Shown here in pieces: positions 1-10,899 of a stretch of DNA of 34,425 nt. The notes under the pieces were generated by a model, which did no database searches, had not been told where the DNA came from, and saw only the letters and a list, made by a program, of their open reading frames with translations. How positions within the stretch are numbered: the stretch's first letter is position 1; every line of letters starts with the position of its first letter. Made by a program: the position numbers and the translations under genes. This DNA is from Eubacteriales Family XIII. Incertae Sedis bacterium (lineage in GTDB: Bacteria > Bacillota > Clostridia > Peptostreptococcales > Anaerovoracaceae), in assembly GCA_031272365.1 (NCBI GenBank), contig JAISTX010000007.1, positions 1 to 34,425 of the forward strand, in the 5' to 3' direction.

Positions 1-13
1 CAGTACGCCAATC

Positions 14-128
14 CGCGTACTCGATTGAAAATCGGTCGTGCTGGGGCCGGATTTCCTGCGGATTTTGCATCGAGTTCGCGGATTGTGCTCCCGCTCGCGA
101 ACTCGATGCAAAATCGGTAGTGCGGCCC
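14..128. repeat. Three-copy inverted/direct repeat cluster
   Basis: A ~27-35 bp unit occurs three times: 14-46 and 96-128 in the same direction, and about 54-86 inverted between them. Positions 61-80 and 96-115 are perfect 20-bp reverse complements separated by 15 bases, so the segment can form a long hairpin. It starts about 33 bases beyond the stop of the DUF975 gene read on the - strand. No T-run follows on that strand, so it is not a standard intrinsic terminator. It looks like a dispersed palindromic element. The window edge hides its left limit. Confidence 0.7.
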
Positions 129-147
129 TGCCGCGATGGGGTCAGTG

Positions 148-1170
148 TCAGCTGTCTTGCGGGTCTTGAGGGTCGGGTGGCTGCCGGCCATCGGACGGCT
201 GCTGGACGTCGGCTTGCTGCGGGTCGTAGGGTTGGTCGTAGGGCGGCTGTTGCTGTGGGTCGTAGGGCGGCTGTTGCCCATAGGGCTGGCCGTACGGCTG
301 TTGCTGCGGGTCGTAGGGCTGCTGTTGCTGCTGCCCATAGGGTTGGCCATACGGCTGCTGCCCATAGGGCTGGCCATAGTAGCCGTAGGGCTGGCCGTAG
401 CCGTAGCCGTATTCGAAGTCGGCGTGCGTCAGGACCTGGCGCCGGAGCGCGTCCGCCTTGATCTCCTCGTAGTAGCCCGCCATGGTCGCGTTGAAATATG
501 GCCCGAGGAATAAAACATCAAACGCTGTAGCAAGCACCACTCCGATGAAAATCAGTGCGACATACTCTGCCAAGAACGAAAAAAGGCTGGAATAGAAGCC
601 GGGGTATCTCATATGCCCCAGCAAGGTGGAGGAACTTGAAGAGCCGATCAAGGCCGGGATCAAGAACGCAAAGAAAATCGCGATTTCCAGAAGCATCCAC
701 CCGATGAAAGATAACTGCGCGATGAAGACGCGGGCCTTGTGGCCATGCATCATGACCTTCGACATATCGAGCGCGCGCGTCGCGGGCACGTTCGGGCTGT
801 CCGCGAGGATATAAGGCGTGCAATAATACGAATAATACTTCACGATGCCCGGCACGATGAAGAGGAGTGACCACAATAAGGTCCACAAAGACCGCCACAG
901 CACCCCGCCGAGGACCCTGCCGTACCGCTGGAAGGGCTGGAAGAGCATGTCCGTCCTGACCTGCTGCTGCCGGTAAAGCGCAAGGAATGCCCCGCATAGC
1001 CCAACGGTGACAACTGTGCCCACGAAAATACTGATCAAGAATCCGATGTCAGGGACGCGGCCGGCGAATTGTATCAATAGCAGACCTAAAAAATAGACAA
1101 CGACCACCGGGCCATAGTTTCCTTTGACGCGCTGCCAGGCGTAGCGCTTGATAGATGCGTTCGTGCTCAT
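148..1170 (-). CDS. DUF975 family membrane protein with Y/G/Q/P-rich tail
   Basis: The 340-residue protein has about five hydrophobic segments in its first ~240 residues. These include stretches near VVYFLGLLLIQF, SLLFIVPGIV and FLIPALIG. The order of segments and the conserved-looking D-M-S-K-V-M-M-H-G-H-K region fit DUF975, a family of integral membrane proteins of unknown function. The last ~100 residues are a low-complexity hydrophilic tail built from GQPYGQQ and PYDPQQQ motifs, an unusual appendage that is probably disordered and cytoplasmic. I chose the ATG at 1170 because AGGAGAGG lies just upstream (about 1175-1182). A longer frame reaching 1269 runs into the tRNA gene and is rejected. 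No transport or enzyme motif is visible, so the function is unknown. Confidence 0.85.
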   Translation of the reverse strand: MSTNASIKRYAWQRVKGNYGPVVVVYFLGLLLIQFAGRVPDIGFLISIFVGTVVTVGLCGAFLALYRQQQVRTDMLFQPFQRYGRVLGGVLWRSLWTLLWSLLFIVPGIVKYYSYYCTPYILADSPNVPATRALDMSKVMMHGHKARVFIAQLSFIGWMLLEIAIFFAFLIPALIGSSSSSTLLGHMRYPGFYSSLFSFLAEYVALIFIGVVLATAFDVLFLGPYFNATMAGYYEEIKADALRRQVLTHADFEYGYGYGQPYGYYGQPYGQQPYGQPYGQQQQQPYDPQQQPYGQPYGQQPPYDPQQQPPYDQPYDPQQADVQQPSDGRQPPDPQDPQDS

Positions 1171-1220
1171 CTCCACCTCTCCTATAAACAGGAAACCCTC
1201 GGTGGTCCGAGGGCCTTGCT

Positions 1221-1297
1221 TGGTGCGGGCACAGGGATTCGAACCCGGGACCTCATGGTTGTGACCCATGCGCTCTAACCAGCTGAGCTATGCCCGC
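1221..1297 (-). tRNA. tRNA-Val (anticodon CAC)
   Basis: Read on the - strand the segment folds as a full cloverleaf. The acceptor GCGGGCA pairs with TGCCCGC, followed by U8-A9, a D-arm with GCTC/GAGC, an anticodon stem CATGG/CCATG around a 7-base loop GTCACAA, and a T-loop TTCGAAT. The second base after U33 places CAC at 34-36, which reads GUG (Val). A73 fits valine identity, and the CCA end is encoded (1221-1223). Oddities are G at position 32 and a C-U mismatch at pair 50-64 of the T-stem. Read on the wrong strand the anticodon looks like GTG (His), but the A73 acceptor end excludes tRNA-His. Confidence 0.9.
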
Positions 1298-1336
1298 ACA
1301 TTTGGATGCTGCCGCCGCAATTCGCCGGCAGGGCAT

Positions 1337-1342
1337 ATTGTA
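1337..1342 (-). promoter_or_regulatory. Possible -10 box for tRNA-Val
   Basis: On the - strand TACAAT lies 40 bases upstream of the tRNA 5' end. No convincing -35 box is seen at 16-18 bases spacing. The rest of 1298-1534, between the tRNA and mobB, shows no gene or clear terminator. Confidence 0.3.
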
Positions 1343-1534
1343 CCATACCCGAGGCGGCGCGCGCCACAAAAAAATTATTGAATGCAAGTAATAAAATTGT
1401 CATGTTTCAAGGGGCGGTTTGTGGGTAAAAAGAGACTGTCACCCGATAAGCGTAGGCTCGAAGGGAACGACAATCGGGGGGGGATCGAATGGTCAGGACT
1501 GCAGCGCGCATGAATCCGCTGCGGCCCTGATTTT

Positions 1535-1951
1535 TTAGGGGGTTTCCGCCCGGCCCTCCTGCATCATCCGCAGCAGCGTGCCCAGGACGGCGTCCGGGTC
1601 GGGGTAGGAGAGCCCGTCCAGCTCGATCTTGGGATAGCCCGCGTCGCGGTAGCCTTCCAGCAAAACCAAATCCGCGTCGGGGAACAGCGCCACCAGGTCC
1701 CCCGCGCCGGTTTCCGCGCGCCGCGAGAGCATGTAGCAGCGGTCGTCCGAGATCACGGTGCCGACAGCGCCGGCCTGGTAGAACCGCCACGTGTCCGTGC
1801 CCGGCACGTCGGGGTCGAAGGCGTGCCCGTGGTGCTTGACGACGGCGACCTTCACGCCGCGCGCGGCGAGCTTCGGTATCAGGGCCTCTATGAGCGTGGT
1901 CTTCCCGCTGTTTTTGCGCCCGCAGACGGCGATGACGGCAGCGTGGTTCAT
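1535..1951 (-). CDS. mobB: Molybdopterin-guanine dinucleotide biosynthesis protein B
   Basis: This 138-residue P-loop GTPase-like protein assists MobA in attaching GMP to molybdopterin, or helps deliver the cofactor. The P-loop GRKNSGKT is at residues 11-18. The central VVKHHGH and DTWRFYQAGA segments and the later LVLLEGYRD match the MobB family, and the length is normal. The gene diverges from moaA with only 47 bp between the two starts. A TATAAT on the - strand (1963-1958) ends six bases before the ATG, and no ribosome binding site can fit between them, so the transcript is probably leaderless. Other molybdenum-cofactor genes are not in the window. Confidence 0.92.
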   Translation of the reverse strand: MNHAAVIAVCGRKNSGKTTLIEALIPKLAARGVKVAVVKHHGHAFDPDVPGTDTWRFYQAGAVGTVISDDRCYMLSRRAETGAGDLVALFPDADLVLLEGYRDAGYPKIELDGLSYPDPDAVLGTLLRMMQEGRAETP

Positions 1952-1957
1952 GGGGAT

Positions 1958-1990
1958 ATTATACGAAAAAAGCGGGGCTTGGTGTATAAT
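1958..1990. promoter_or_regulatory. Interlocked divergent mobB/moaA promoters
   Basis: Two TATAAT boxes face away from each other inside a 47-bp intergenic space: 1963-1958 on the - strand for mobB and 1985-1990 on the + strand for moaA. The expected -35 region of each promoter overlaps the -10 region of the other, and neither -35 is close to consensus. Each -10 ends 6 to 8 bases from an ATG, implying leaderless mRNAs. The geometry suggests that the two promoters exclude each other or share an activator. Confidence 0.65.
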
Positions 1991-1998
1991 AATCTTTG

Positions 1999-2946
1999 AT
2001 GAAAGACGGATTTGGCAGAGAAATCGATTATTTGCGGCTGTCGGTGACGGACCTTTGCAATCTGCGGTGCATGTACTGCATGCCGGCGGAGGGCGTCGCG
2101 AAGCTGCGCCACGAGGACATCCTTTCGGTGGAGGAGATCACCGGGGTCGCCAGGGCCGCGGCCTCGCTCGGCATCTCGAAGATACGGCTGACGGGCGGCG
2201 AGCCCTTGGTGCGGAAGGGGATCGAAGGGATCGTGCGGAACGTGGCGGCGGTGCCGGGCGTCGCGGAGGTGGCGATGACGACGAACGGGTCGCTGCTGGC
2301 CGATTTCGTGCCGGCCCTGAAGGCGGCGGGGCTCACCCGCGTCAACGTCAACATCAATTCGACCGACGCGGAAGTCTACCGGCAGATCACGCGCGGCGGG
2401 GACCTTTCGGCGGCGCTCGCGGGCGTGCATGCGGCGCTCGACGCGGGGCTGGCGCCGGTCAAGCTCAACGTGGTGCTCATCGGCGGCCTGAACGAGGGGC
2501 AGATCGGGCCTCTGGTCGAGCGGACGCGCGAGGCGGACATCGACGTGCGCTTCATCGAGCTCATGCCGATCGGGGCGTGCGCAGGGTGGAACCGGGAGCG
2601 GTTCGTGCAAGTCTCGCGCGTGCTGGAGGCGGCGCCGGAGCTCCGTTACCTCCGCTCGGACGGCGTGTCGGAGGTGTACGCGCTCCCCGGCGCGCGCGGG
2701 AAGGTCGGGCTGATCCGGCCGGTCAGCCACGCGTTCTGCGGCAGCTGCAACCGGATCCGCGTGACGAGCGACGGGAAGCTGAAGCCGTGCCTGCATTCGG
2801 CGGAGGAGATCCCGCTGAAGGGCCTGGAGGGCGACGCGCTCGTGGACGCGATGCGGCGCGGCATCCTCGGCAAGCCGCAGCGGCACCGGCTCAACCAGGA
2901 GGAGCGCAGCGCGAGCCTACGCGGCATGAACGCCATCGGCGGGTGA
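1999..2946 (+). CDS. moaA: GTP 3',8-cyclase (molybdenum cofactor biosynthesis protein A)
   Basis: This radical SAM enzyme converts GTP to 3',8-cyclo-dihydro-GTP, the first step of molybdenum cofactor synthesis. The radical-SAM cluster motif CNLRCMYC is at residues 20-27. The C-terminal substrate-side cluster is visible as CGSC followed by a third Cys in KPCLH. The protein ends with the conserved double glycine (IGG). The length of 315 residues is close to family norm. I chose ATG 1999 over the in-frame TTG at 1996. A -10 TATAAT (1985-1990) lies only eight bases upstream and there is no Shine-Dalgarno, so translation is probably leaderless. moaC, moaE and moeA are absent from the window. Confidence 0.95.
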   Translation: MKDGFGREIDYLRLSVTDLCNLRCMYCMPAEGVAKLRHEDILSVEEITGVARAAASLGISKIRLTGGEPLVRKGIEGIVRNVAAVPGVAEVAMTTNGSLLADFVPALKAAGLTRVNVNINSTDAEVYRQITRGGDLSAALAGVHAALDAGLAPVKLNVVLIGGLNEGQIGPLVERTREADIDVRFIELMPIGACAGWNRERFVQVSRVLEAAPELRYLRSDGVSEVYALPGARGKVGLIRPVSHAFCGSCNRIRVTSDGKLKPCLHSAEEIPLKGLEGDALVDAMRRGILGKPQRHRLNQEERSASLRGMNAIGG

Positions 2947-2980
2947 GCCGGGCGGCGCGGGGGCGCGGGGCGGGCGGCGC

Positions 2981-3039
2981 TTGACACGGACAGGTAAATA
3001 ATGGTATATTTTGCGCATGGCGCGATGATGTATAATCAT
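2981..3039 (+). promoter_or_regulatory. argR promoter with possible self-regulatory palindrome
   Basis: TTGACA (2981-2986) and TATATT (3005-3010) are separated by 18 bases, a good SigA-type promoter. A second TATAAT at 3031-3036 lies inside a small palindrome, ATGAT-N5-ATCAT (3025-3039), which could be an ArgR contact site. That role is only a guess. Confidence 0.6.
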
Positions 3040-3058
3040 GCAGTAGGAGGATAGGCGC

Positions 3059-3511
3059 ATGCGGTACACAAGGCAAAACAAAATCGTGGAGCTCATCTCG
3101 AAGGATGAGATCGACACGCAGGAGCGCCTCGCGGAGGCGTTGAAAAGCAGCGGTTTCGAGGTGACGCAGGCGACGGTGTCCCGCGACATCAAGGAGCTGC
3201 AGCTCATCAAGACGCTCACGCCGTCGGGGAAGTATAAATATGCGCTCCCGGACGCGGCGGGGCGGCAGCAGGTCGAGCGGTTTTCGAAGATCTTCCGCGA
3301 CACGGTGCAGTCCGTGGCGTCCTCGGGCAATATGATCGTCGTGAAGACGATGACGGGGTGCGCGAACGCGGCGTGCGAGGCGATCGACTCGCTGGACTTC
3401 CCGCACATCCTGGGCTCGATCGCGGGGGACAACACGGTCTTCCTCGTGGCGGATGACGCGAAGCACGTGGCGTCCGTGGTCGAGCGGTTCGAGGGGCTGC
3501 TGCGCGCATGA
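3059..3511 (+). CDS. argR: Arginine repressor ArgR
   Basis: This hexameric arginine-sensing regulator is 150 residues, the usual length. The N-terminal winged helix carries the family motif SRDIKELQLIK (about residues 41-51) for DNA binding. The C-terminal oligomerisation and arginine-binding domain shows the typical G-S-I-A-G-D-N-T-V-F pattern near residues 118-127. TAGGAGG lies about ten bases before the ATG. The gene overlaps recN by four bases (ATGA), the usual argR-recN coupling in Bacillota. Confidence 0.95.
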   Translation: MRYTRQNKIVELISKDEIDTQERLAEALKSSGFEVTQATVSRDIKELQLIKTLTPSGKYKYALPDAAGRQQVERFSKIFRDTVQSVASSGNMIVVKTMTGCANAACEAIDSLDFPHILGSIAGDNTVFLVADDAKHVASVVERFEGLLRA

Positions 3512-5133
3512 TCGCACGGATCCTGATCCGCAATTTCGCGATCATCGAGGGGCTCGAGGCGGAGCTGTCCCCGGGGCTGTGCGTCGTGACGGGCGAGACG
3601 GGCGCGGGCAAGTCGGTCGTCATCGAGGCGCTGTCGCTGGCGCTCGGCGCGCGCGCGGACAAGTCGATGGTGCGGGCGGGCATGGACAAGGCCGTCATCT
3701 CATTGTTATTCGAAAACGACCTGGTGCTGACGCGGGAGGTGTCGGCGCAGGGCAAGTCGGTCTGCAAGGCGGACGGGGAGATCGTGACGCTTTCGGCGCT
3801 GGCGGACCTGACGGCGGGGCTCGTGGACGTGCACGGGCAGTACGACCACCAGAGCCTGCTCGCCTGGGAGCGGCACATCGGGCTGCTGGACGCGTTCGGG
3901 CACGAGCGCATCGCGCCGGCCCTGTCGCGCGTCGGGGAGGCCTACGAACAATACCGCGCGCTGAAGGAGGCGCTGGACGGGCTCCGGCGCGCGTCGGCGG
4001 CGAGCGAGCGCGAGCTGGACTTCCTGCGTTTCGAGGCGCAGGAGATCGAGGCGGCGCGGCTCTCGCCCGGCGAGGACGCGGAGATAGAGGCGCGCGTGCG
4101 CGTCATGCAGGGCGCCGAGAAGATCTATGAGGCGCTCGCGCGGGCGGGCGCGGCGCTGTCCGGGGAGGACGAGGGCGGCGCGATCGCGGCGGCCGGCACC
4201 GTGAAGGAGGCGCTGGCCTCGCTTGTGGGCTTCGGCGCGGCATTCGAAGACATGGCGAAAGCGGCGGCGGACGCCTACTACGCGCTGGGCGAGCTCGAGC
4301 CGCTCCTCCACGCCCAGATGGAGCGCACGGAGTTTTCGCAGAAGGAGCTGGACGACGCGCTCGCGCGGCTCGACCAGATCGAGCGGCTGAAGAAGAAATA
4401 CGGCGGCAGCGTGGAGAGCGTGCTGGCGCACGCGGAGCAGGCGCGCGAGAAGCTGGACGGCATCGAGGACGCCGGCGCGAAACAGGCGGCGCTCGCCCAG
4501 AAGCTCGCGGCGGCGGAGGCCGTCTTGGAAGCGGCGTCGGGCGCCCTGACCGGGCTTCGGGAGGAAGCCGCCGGGCGCCTGGAACGGGAAATCACGCGGC
4601 AGCTCGACGAGCTGCATTTCAAGGACGCGCGGTTTTCGGTGTCGATCAGCAGGGCGGGGGATGGTTATTCGGAAAACGGCTGCGACCGCGTCGAGTTCCT
4701 GCTCTCCGCCAACAAGGGGCAGCCGCTGCTCCCGCTCGCGAAGGTCGCGTCGGGCGGCGAGCTGTCGCGCATCATGCTCGCGTTCAAGGCCGTGACGGGC
4801 GATTTCGACGGCATCGAGACGATGATCTTCGACGAGATCGACAGCGGCATCAGCGGCGTCGCGGCGTCCGTCGTCGGCGAGAAGCTGCGCGGCATGGCGA
4901 AGAGCCACCAGATCGTCTGCATCACGCACCTGCCGCAGATCGCGGCGTGCGCGGCGCACCATTTCATCCTCGAGAAGAGCACGGACGAGACGAACACATA
5001 CACGACGATGCGCGAGGTGACGGGCGAGGAGCGCGTGCGCGAGGTGGCGCGGCTGCTCGGCGGGAAGAACGTGACGGAGACGACGCTCGCGAGCGCGCGG
5101 GAGCTGATCGCGCTGTCGGGAACAAACGTTTGA
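3508..5133 (+). CDS. recN: DNA repair protein RecN
   Basis: This SMC-like ATPase acts in recombinational repair of double-strand breaks. The Walker A motif GETGAGKS is at residues 29-36. Long coiled-coil arms fill the middle, with many A/E/L-rich heptads. The signature-like LAKVASGGELSR precedes a Walker B MIFDEID at about 439-445, followed by the THLPQIAA motif. The length of 541 residues is slightly short for RecN (about 550-570), consistent with shorter arms. The gene starts inside the argR stop codon. Its own stop overlaps the TTGACA of the ruvC promoter. Confidence 0.95.
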   Translation: MIARILIRNFAIIEGLEAELSPGLCVVTGETGAGKSVVIEALSLALGARADKSMVRAGMDKAVISLLFENDLVLTREVSAQGKSVCKADGEIVTLSALADLTAGLVDVHGQYDHQSLLAWERHIGLLDAFGHERIAPALSRVGEAYEQYRALKEALDGLRRASAASERELDFLRFEAQEIEAARLSPGEDAEIEARVRVMQGAEKIYEALARAGAALSGEDEGGAIAAAGTVKEALASLVGFGAAFEDMAKAAADAYYALGELEPLLHAQMERTEFSQKELDDALARLDQIERLKKKYGGSVESVLAHAEQAREKLDGIEDAGAKQAALAQKLAAAEAVLEAASGALTGLREEAAGRLEREITRQLDELHFKDARFSVSISRAGDGYSENGCDRVEFLLSANKGQPLLPLAKVASGGELSRIMLAFKAVTGDFDGIETMIFDEIDSGISGVAASVVGEKLRGMAKSHQIVCITHLPQIAACAAHHFILEKSTDETNTYTTMREVTGEERVREVARLLGGKNVTETTLASARELIALSGTNV

Positions 5134-5158
5134 CACGTGCGGTTCGTTGTAGTACAAT
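5130..5158 (+). promoter_or_regulatory. ruvC promoter (near-consensus, leaderless)
   Basis: A perfect TTGACA (5130-5135) is followed after 17 bases by TACAAT (5153-5158). Only six bases, AATAAT, lie between this -10 box and the ruvC ATG at 5165. The transcription start should therefore fall at or next to the start codon, leaving no room for a Shine-Dalgarno. Confidence 0.8.
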
Positions 5159-5164
5159 AATAAT

Positions 5165-5689
5165 ATGGACGGCGGACTGCGGATACTTGGAATAGACCCC
5201 GGCTACGCGATTCTGGGTTGGGGAGTCGTGGATTTCCGGGCAAACCGGTACAGGCTCGTGGATTGCGGGGCGATCACGACGGGCAAGGAGATGCCGATGC
5301 CGGCGCGGCTCAAGGCGCTGTACGCGGAGCTGACGGAGGTGATCGGGATGTTCCTGCCGGCGGTGGCGGCGGTGGAGGAGCTGTTTTTCAATTCGAACGC
5401 AAAGACGGCGATCCGCGTGGGCGAGGCGCGGGGCGCGGCGATCCTCGCGTGCGCAAACTGCGGCGTCGAGGTGTACGAGTACACGCCGCTGCAGATCAAG
5501 CAGGCGCTGTCCGGCTACGGGCGCGCGTCGAAGGAGCAGATGCAGGAGCTGGTGCGGTCGGTGCTCGGGCTCGAGCGGGCGCCGCGGCCGGACGACGTCG
5601 CGGACGCGGTGGCGGCGGCGATCTGCCACGCAAACTCGTCGGGGTCGCTGTCCAGGATCGAGCGCGCTACGGGAGTGAGGATGAGATGA
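5165..5689 (+). CDS. ruvC: Holliday junction resolvase RuvC
   Basis: RuvC cuts Holliday junctions brought to it by RuvAB. The catalytic acidic residues align with the family: D11 in LGIDPG, E71 in AVEELFF, and D144 and D147 in RPDDVADA. The length of 174 residues is normal. The protein-coding end overlaps ruvA by four bases (ATGA), so ruvC and ruvA are translationally coupled. The start at 5165 is supported by the immediately preceding promoter, which leaves ATG as the first codon of the mRNA. Confidence 0.95.
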   Translation: MDGGLRILGIDPGYAILGWGVVDFRANRYRLVDCGAITTGKEMPMPARLKALYAELTEVIGMFLPAVAAVEELFFNSNAKTAIRVGEARGAAILACANCGVEVYEYTPLQIKQALSGYGRASKEQMQELVRSVLGLERAPRPDDVADAVAAAICHANSSGSLSRIERATGVRMR

Positions 5690-6318
5690 TTGCCTATATC
5701 GCGGGGACACTGCTGGAAAAATACGAGGCCTCGGTCGTCGTCGACACGGGCGGCGTCGGCTACGAGGTGTTTTTGCCGTCGAGCTCGCGCGTCTTCCTGA
5801 AGGCGAAGGGCGACGAGGTCGTGCTGCAGACGGCGCAGATCTTCAAGGAAGACGACGTGTCGCTGTACGGGTTCGAGGACCGGGCGTCGCTGCGCCTGTT
5901 CAAGCTGCTCATCACGGTCAGCGGCGTCGGCGCGAAGGCGGCGATGTCCATCCTTTCCGCGCTGTCGGCGGACGAGGCGGTGCGCGCCATCGCGTTTTCG
6001 GACGCGGCGATGCTGACGCGCGCGAACGGCGTCGGCAAGAAATCGGCGGAGCGCATCGTGCTGGAGCTGAAGGACAAGGTGGCGGAGGCCGTCGGCGCGG
6101 CCGGGGGGCTGGCCCCGGGGCTGCCGGACGCCGCGGGCGGGCGGCAGGGCGCCGCCGCTGCCCCTGGCGCGGGCGGCGTGGACATCGCGGGCGAAGCGAT
6201 CGAGGTGATGCTCGGGCTCGGGTACTCGCGCAGCGAGGCGGCGCAGGCCGTGCTCCGCGTGGCCGGGGAGGCCGGGAGCGTGGAGGAATGCGTCAAACTG
6301 GCGCTGAAACAGATGTAG
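5686..6318 (+). CDS. ruvA: Holliday junction branch migration protein RuvA
   Basis: RuvA binds the four-way junction and loads the RuvB motor. The 210-residue protein begins [13 protein letters not shown], typical of the OB-fold domain. It carries the two helix-hairpin-helix segments ([11 protein letters not shown] and [12 protein letters not shown]) and ends with the small domain III (ALGYS-like [14 protein letters not shown]) that contacts RuvB. An Ala/Gly/Pro-rich linker joins domains II and III and is somewhat longer than average. The start is the ATG overlapping the ruvC stop. A much longer in-frame extension upstream is a shadow of ruvC. Confidence 0.95.
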   Translation: MIAYIAGTLLEKYEASVVVDTGGVGYEVFLPSSSRVFLKAKGDEVVLQTAQIFKEDDVSLYGFEDRASLRLFKLLITVSGVGAKAAMSILSALSADEAVRAIAFSDAAMLTRANGVGKKSAERIVLELKDKVAEAVGAAGGLAPGLPDAAGGRQGAAAAPGAGGVDIAGEAIEVMLGLGYSRSEAAQAVLRVAGEAGSVEECVKLALKQM

Positions 6319-6337
6319 GCAGCGGGGGCAAAAGGCG

Positions 6338-7387
6338 ATGGACGAAAACGAAAACAGGATCGTGGACACGCAGGCGGCAGGCTTCGAGGAGGACCGGCAG
6401 GACTTTTCGCTGCGGCCGCGCAAGCTGGCGGAGTACATCGGGCAGAAGGGCGTGACGGAAAACCTGAAGGTCTTCATCGACGCGGCGAAGCTGCGCGGCG
6501 AACCGCTCGACCATGTGCTGTTCTACGGGCCGCCGGGGCTCGGCAAGACGACGCTCGCGAGCATCATCGCGGCGGAGCTCGGCGTGGACATCCGCATCAC
6601 GAGCGGGCCGGCCATCGAGCGCGCGGGCGACCTCGCGGCCCTGCTCACGAACCTGAACCAGGGGGACGTGCTCTTCATCGACGAGATCCACCGGCTCAAC
6701 CGCGCGGCGGAGGAGATCCTGTACTCGGCGATGGAGGACTATGAGATCGACATGATCGTCGGCAAGGGGCCGTCCGCGAAATCATACCGGATTCCGCTCG
6801 CGGGCTTCACGCTGATCGGGGCGACGACGCGCGCGGGGAGCCTCTCGGCGCCGCTGCGCGACCGCTTCGGCGTCATCAGCAAATTCGACCTCTACACGCA
6901 GGGCGAGCTGTCGCAGATCATCCGCCGCTCGGCGGGGCTGCTCGAGATCGCGATCGACGAGGCGTCGCTCGCGGAGCTCTCGGCCCGGTCGCGCGGGACG
7001 CCGCGCGTGGCCAACCGGCTGCTCAAACGCGTGCGCGACTTCTCGCAGGTGCAGGGCTCGGGCGCGATCGACAAGGAGATCACGGACACGGCGCTCTCCT
7101 CCCTCGGCATCGACAAGAAGGGGCTGGAGGGGCTCGACCGCGACATCCTGCGGCTCATGATCGAGAAATTTGGCGGCGGGCCCGTCGGCATCGACACGAT
7201 CGCGGCGTCGATCGGCGAGGAGCGCGTGACGATCGAGGACGTGTACGAGCCCTACCTGATCCAGGCGGGCTTCCTGCACCGGACGAAGCAGGGGCGCGTC
7301 GCCTCGCGCGACGCCTGGGTCTGGCTCGGGCTGGAGCCCCCGGCGGAGCCGCAGCAGGCGCAGCTGGAGATCGAGTTTTCCGAGTGA
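6338..7387 (+). CDS. ruvB: Holliday junction branch migration helicase RuvB
   Basis: This AAA+ motor drives branch migration together with RuvA. The 349-residue protein shows Walker [10 protein letters not shown] (residues 64-72), Walker B LFIDEIHR (about 112-119), sensor region [18 protein letters not shown] and the C-terminal winged helix with [16 protein letters not shown]. Length and order match the family. It lies 19 bases after ruvA and ends within the queA start (GTGA overlap). Some archaeal and eukaryotic relatives share the fold, but the motif set is bacterial RuvB. Confidence 0.97.
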   Translation: MDENENRIVDTQAAGFEEDRQDFSLRPRKLAEYIGQKGVTENLKVFIDAAKLRGEPLDHVLFYGPPGLGKTTLASIIAAELGVDIRITSGPAIERAGDLAALLTNLNQGDVLFIDEIHRLNRAAEEILYSAMEDYEIDMIVGKGPSAKSYRIPLAGFTLIGATTRAGSLSAPLRDRFGVISKFDLYTQGELSQIIRRSAGLLEIAIDEASLAELSARSRGTPRVANRLLKRVRDFSQVQGSGAIDKEITDTALSSLGIDKKGLEGLDRDILRLMIEKFGGGPVGIDTIAASIGEERVTIEDVYEPYLIQAGFLHRTKQGRVASRDAWVWLGLEPPAEPQQAQLEIEFSE

Positions 7388-8390
7388 AGGTAGACCTTTT
7401 CGACTATGAGTTGCCGGAAGCGCTGATCGCGCAGCAGCCGGCCGCGCGGCGGGACGCTTCGCGGCTTTTGGTCGTCCACCGCGTGGACGGGCGGACGGAG
7501 GACCGGCTGTTTTCGGACCTGCCGGACTACCTGCGAGCGGGCGACGTGCTCGTGCTGAACGACTCGCGCGTGATGAAGGCGCGGCTGCTCGGGGAGAAGG
7601 TGGGCACGGGCGGGCGCGTGGAGCTGTTTTTGCTGCGGCCGTGCGGCCTGCTGTGGGAATGCCTCGCGAGGCCGGCGCGGCGGCTGAAGGCCGGGGACCG
7701 GGTCGTATTTGCCGATTTCCTCTCCGCCGTGGTTCAGGAGAAGCGCGACGGCGGCTTCGTCCTCGCGCGCTTTGACGCAGAGGGCGATTTCCAGGACGCG
7801 CTGGACCGCGCCGGGCATGTGCCGCTGCCGCCCTATATCCGCAGGGCGGACGGGGCGCAGGACGCGGAACGCTACCAGACCGTGTACGCAAGGGAGGCCG
7901 GGTCGGCGGCGGCGCCGACGGCCGGCCTGCATTTCACGCCGGAGCTGCTCGGCCGCATCCGCGGGAAGGGCGTGGAGACGGCCTTCGTCACGCTGCATGT
8001 GGGGCTCGGCACGTTCCGCCCCGTGCAGGCCGAAGACGTGGAGGGGCACCGGATGCACACGGAGGCGTACCACGTCCCCGAGGAGGCCGCGCAGGCCGTG
8101 AACCGGGCCAAGTCGGAAGGGCGCCGCGTCGTCTGCGTGGGGACGACCAGCGTGCGCACGCTGGAGAGCGCGGCGGATTCGGCGGGCGCGGGGGTACGCG
8201 CCGGCTGGGGGGAGACGGATATCTTCCTGTACCCTGGAGGGCCGAACGCGTTCCGGGTGACGGACGCGCTCATCACAAATTTCCATCTGCCGAAGTCGAC
8301 GCTGCTCATGCTCGTGTCCGCGTTTTACGACCGGGAGAAGGTGCTCGCGGTGTATGCGGAGGCTGTCCGGAAGGGCTATCGCTTTTTTAG

Positions 8391-8418
<28 letters not shown>
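7384..8418 (+). CDS. queA: S-adenosylmethionine:tRNA ribosyltransferase-isomerase
   Basis: QueA transfers and isomerises the ribosyl group of SAM onto preQ1-modified tRNA, giving epoxyqueuosine. The 344-residue protein begins [19 protein letters not shown], and carries [25 protein letters not shown] and FLYPGG, all typical of the family. It starts with GTG at 7384, overlapping the ruvB stop, and is followed by tgt, the partner enzyme of queuosine synthesis. The queA-tgt order after ruvB is a standard Clostridia arrangement. Confidence 0.95.
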
Positions 8419-10865
<2,447 letters not shown>

Positions 10866-10899
10866 AGACGATACCAACGAAGAAAAGGAGAATATCTAT

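Noticed and set aside
61-115. Intrinsic terminator of the DUF975 gene
   Set aside because: The 20-bp hairpin is not GC-rich at its base and no T-run follows it on the - strand.
1171-1269. N-terminal extension of the DUF975 protein
   Set aside because: The extension reads through the tRNA-Val gene and lacks a ribosome binding site. The ATG at 1170 has a strong one.
1221-1297. tRNA-His
   Set aside because: GTG appears only when the anticodon is read on the + strand. The cloverleaf forms on the - strand with anticodon CAC, and the acceptor end lacks the extra G-1.
3706-5157. Long open frame on the - strand opposite recN
   Set aside because: Same GC effect. recN is unambiguous.
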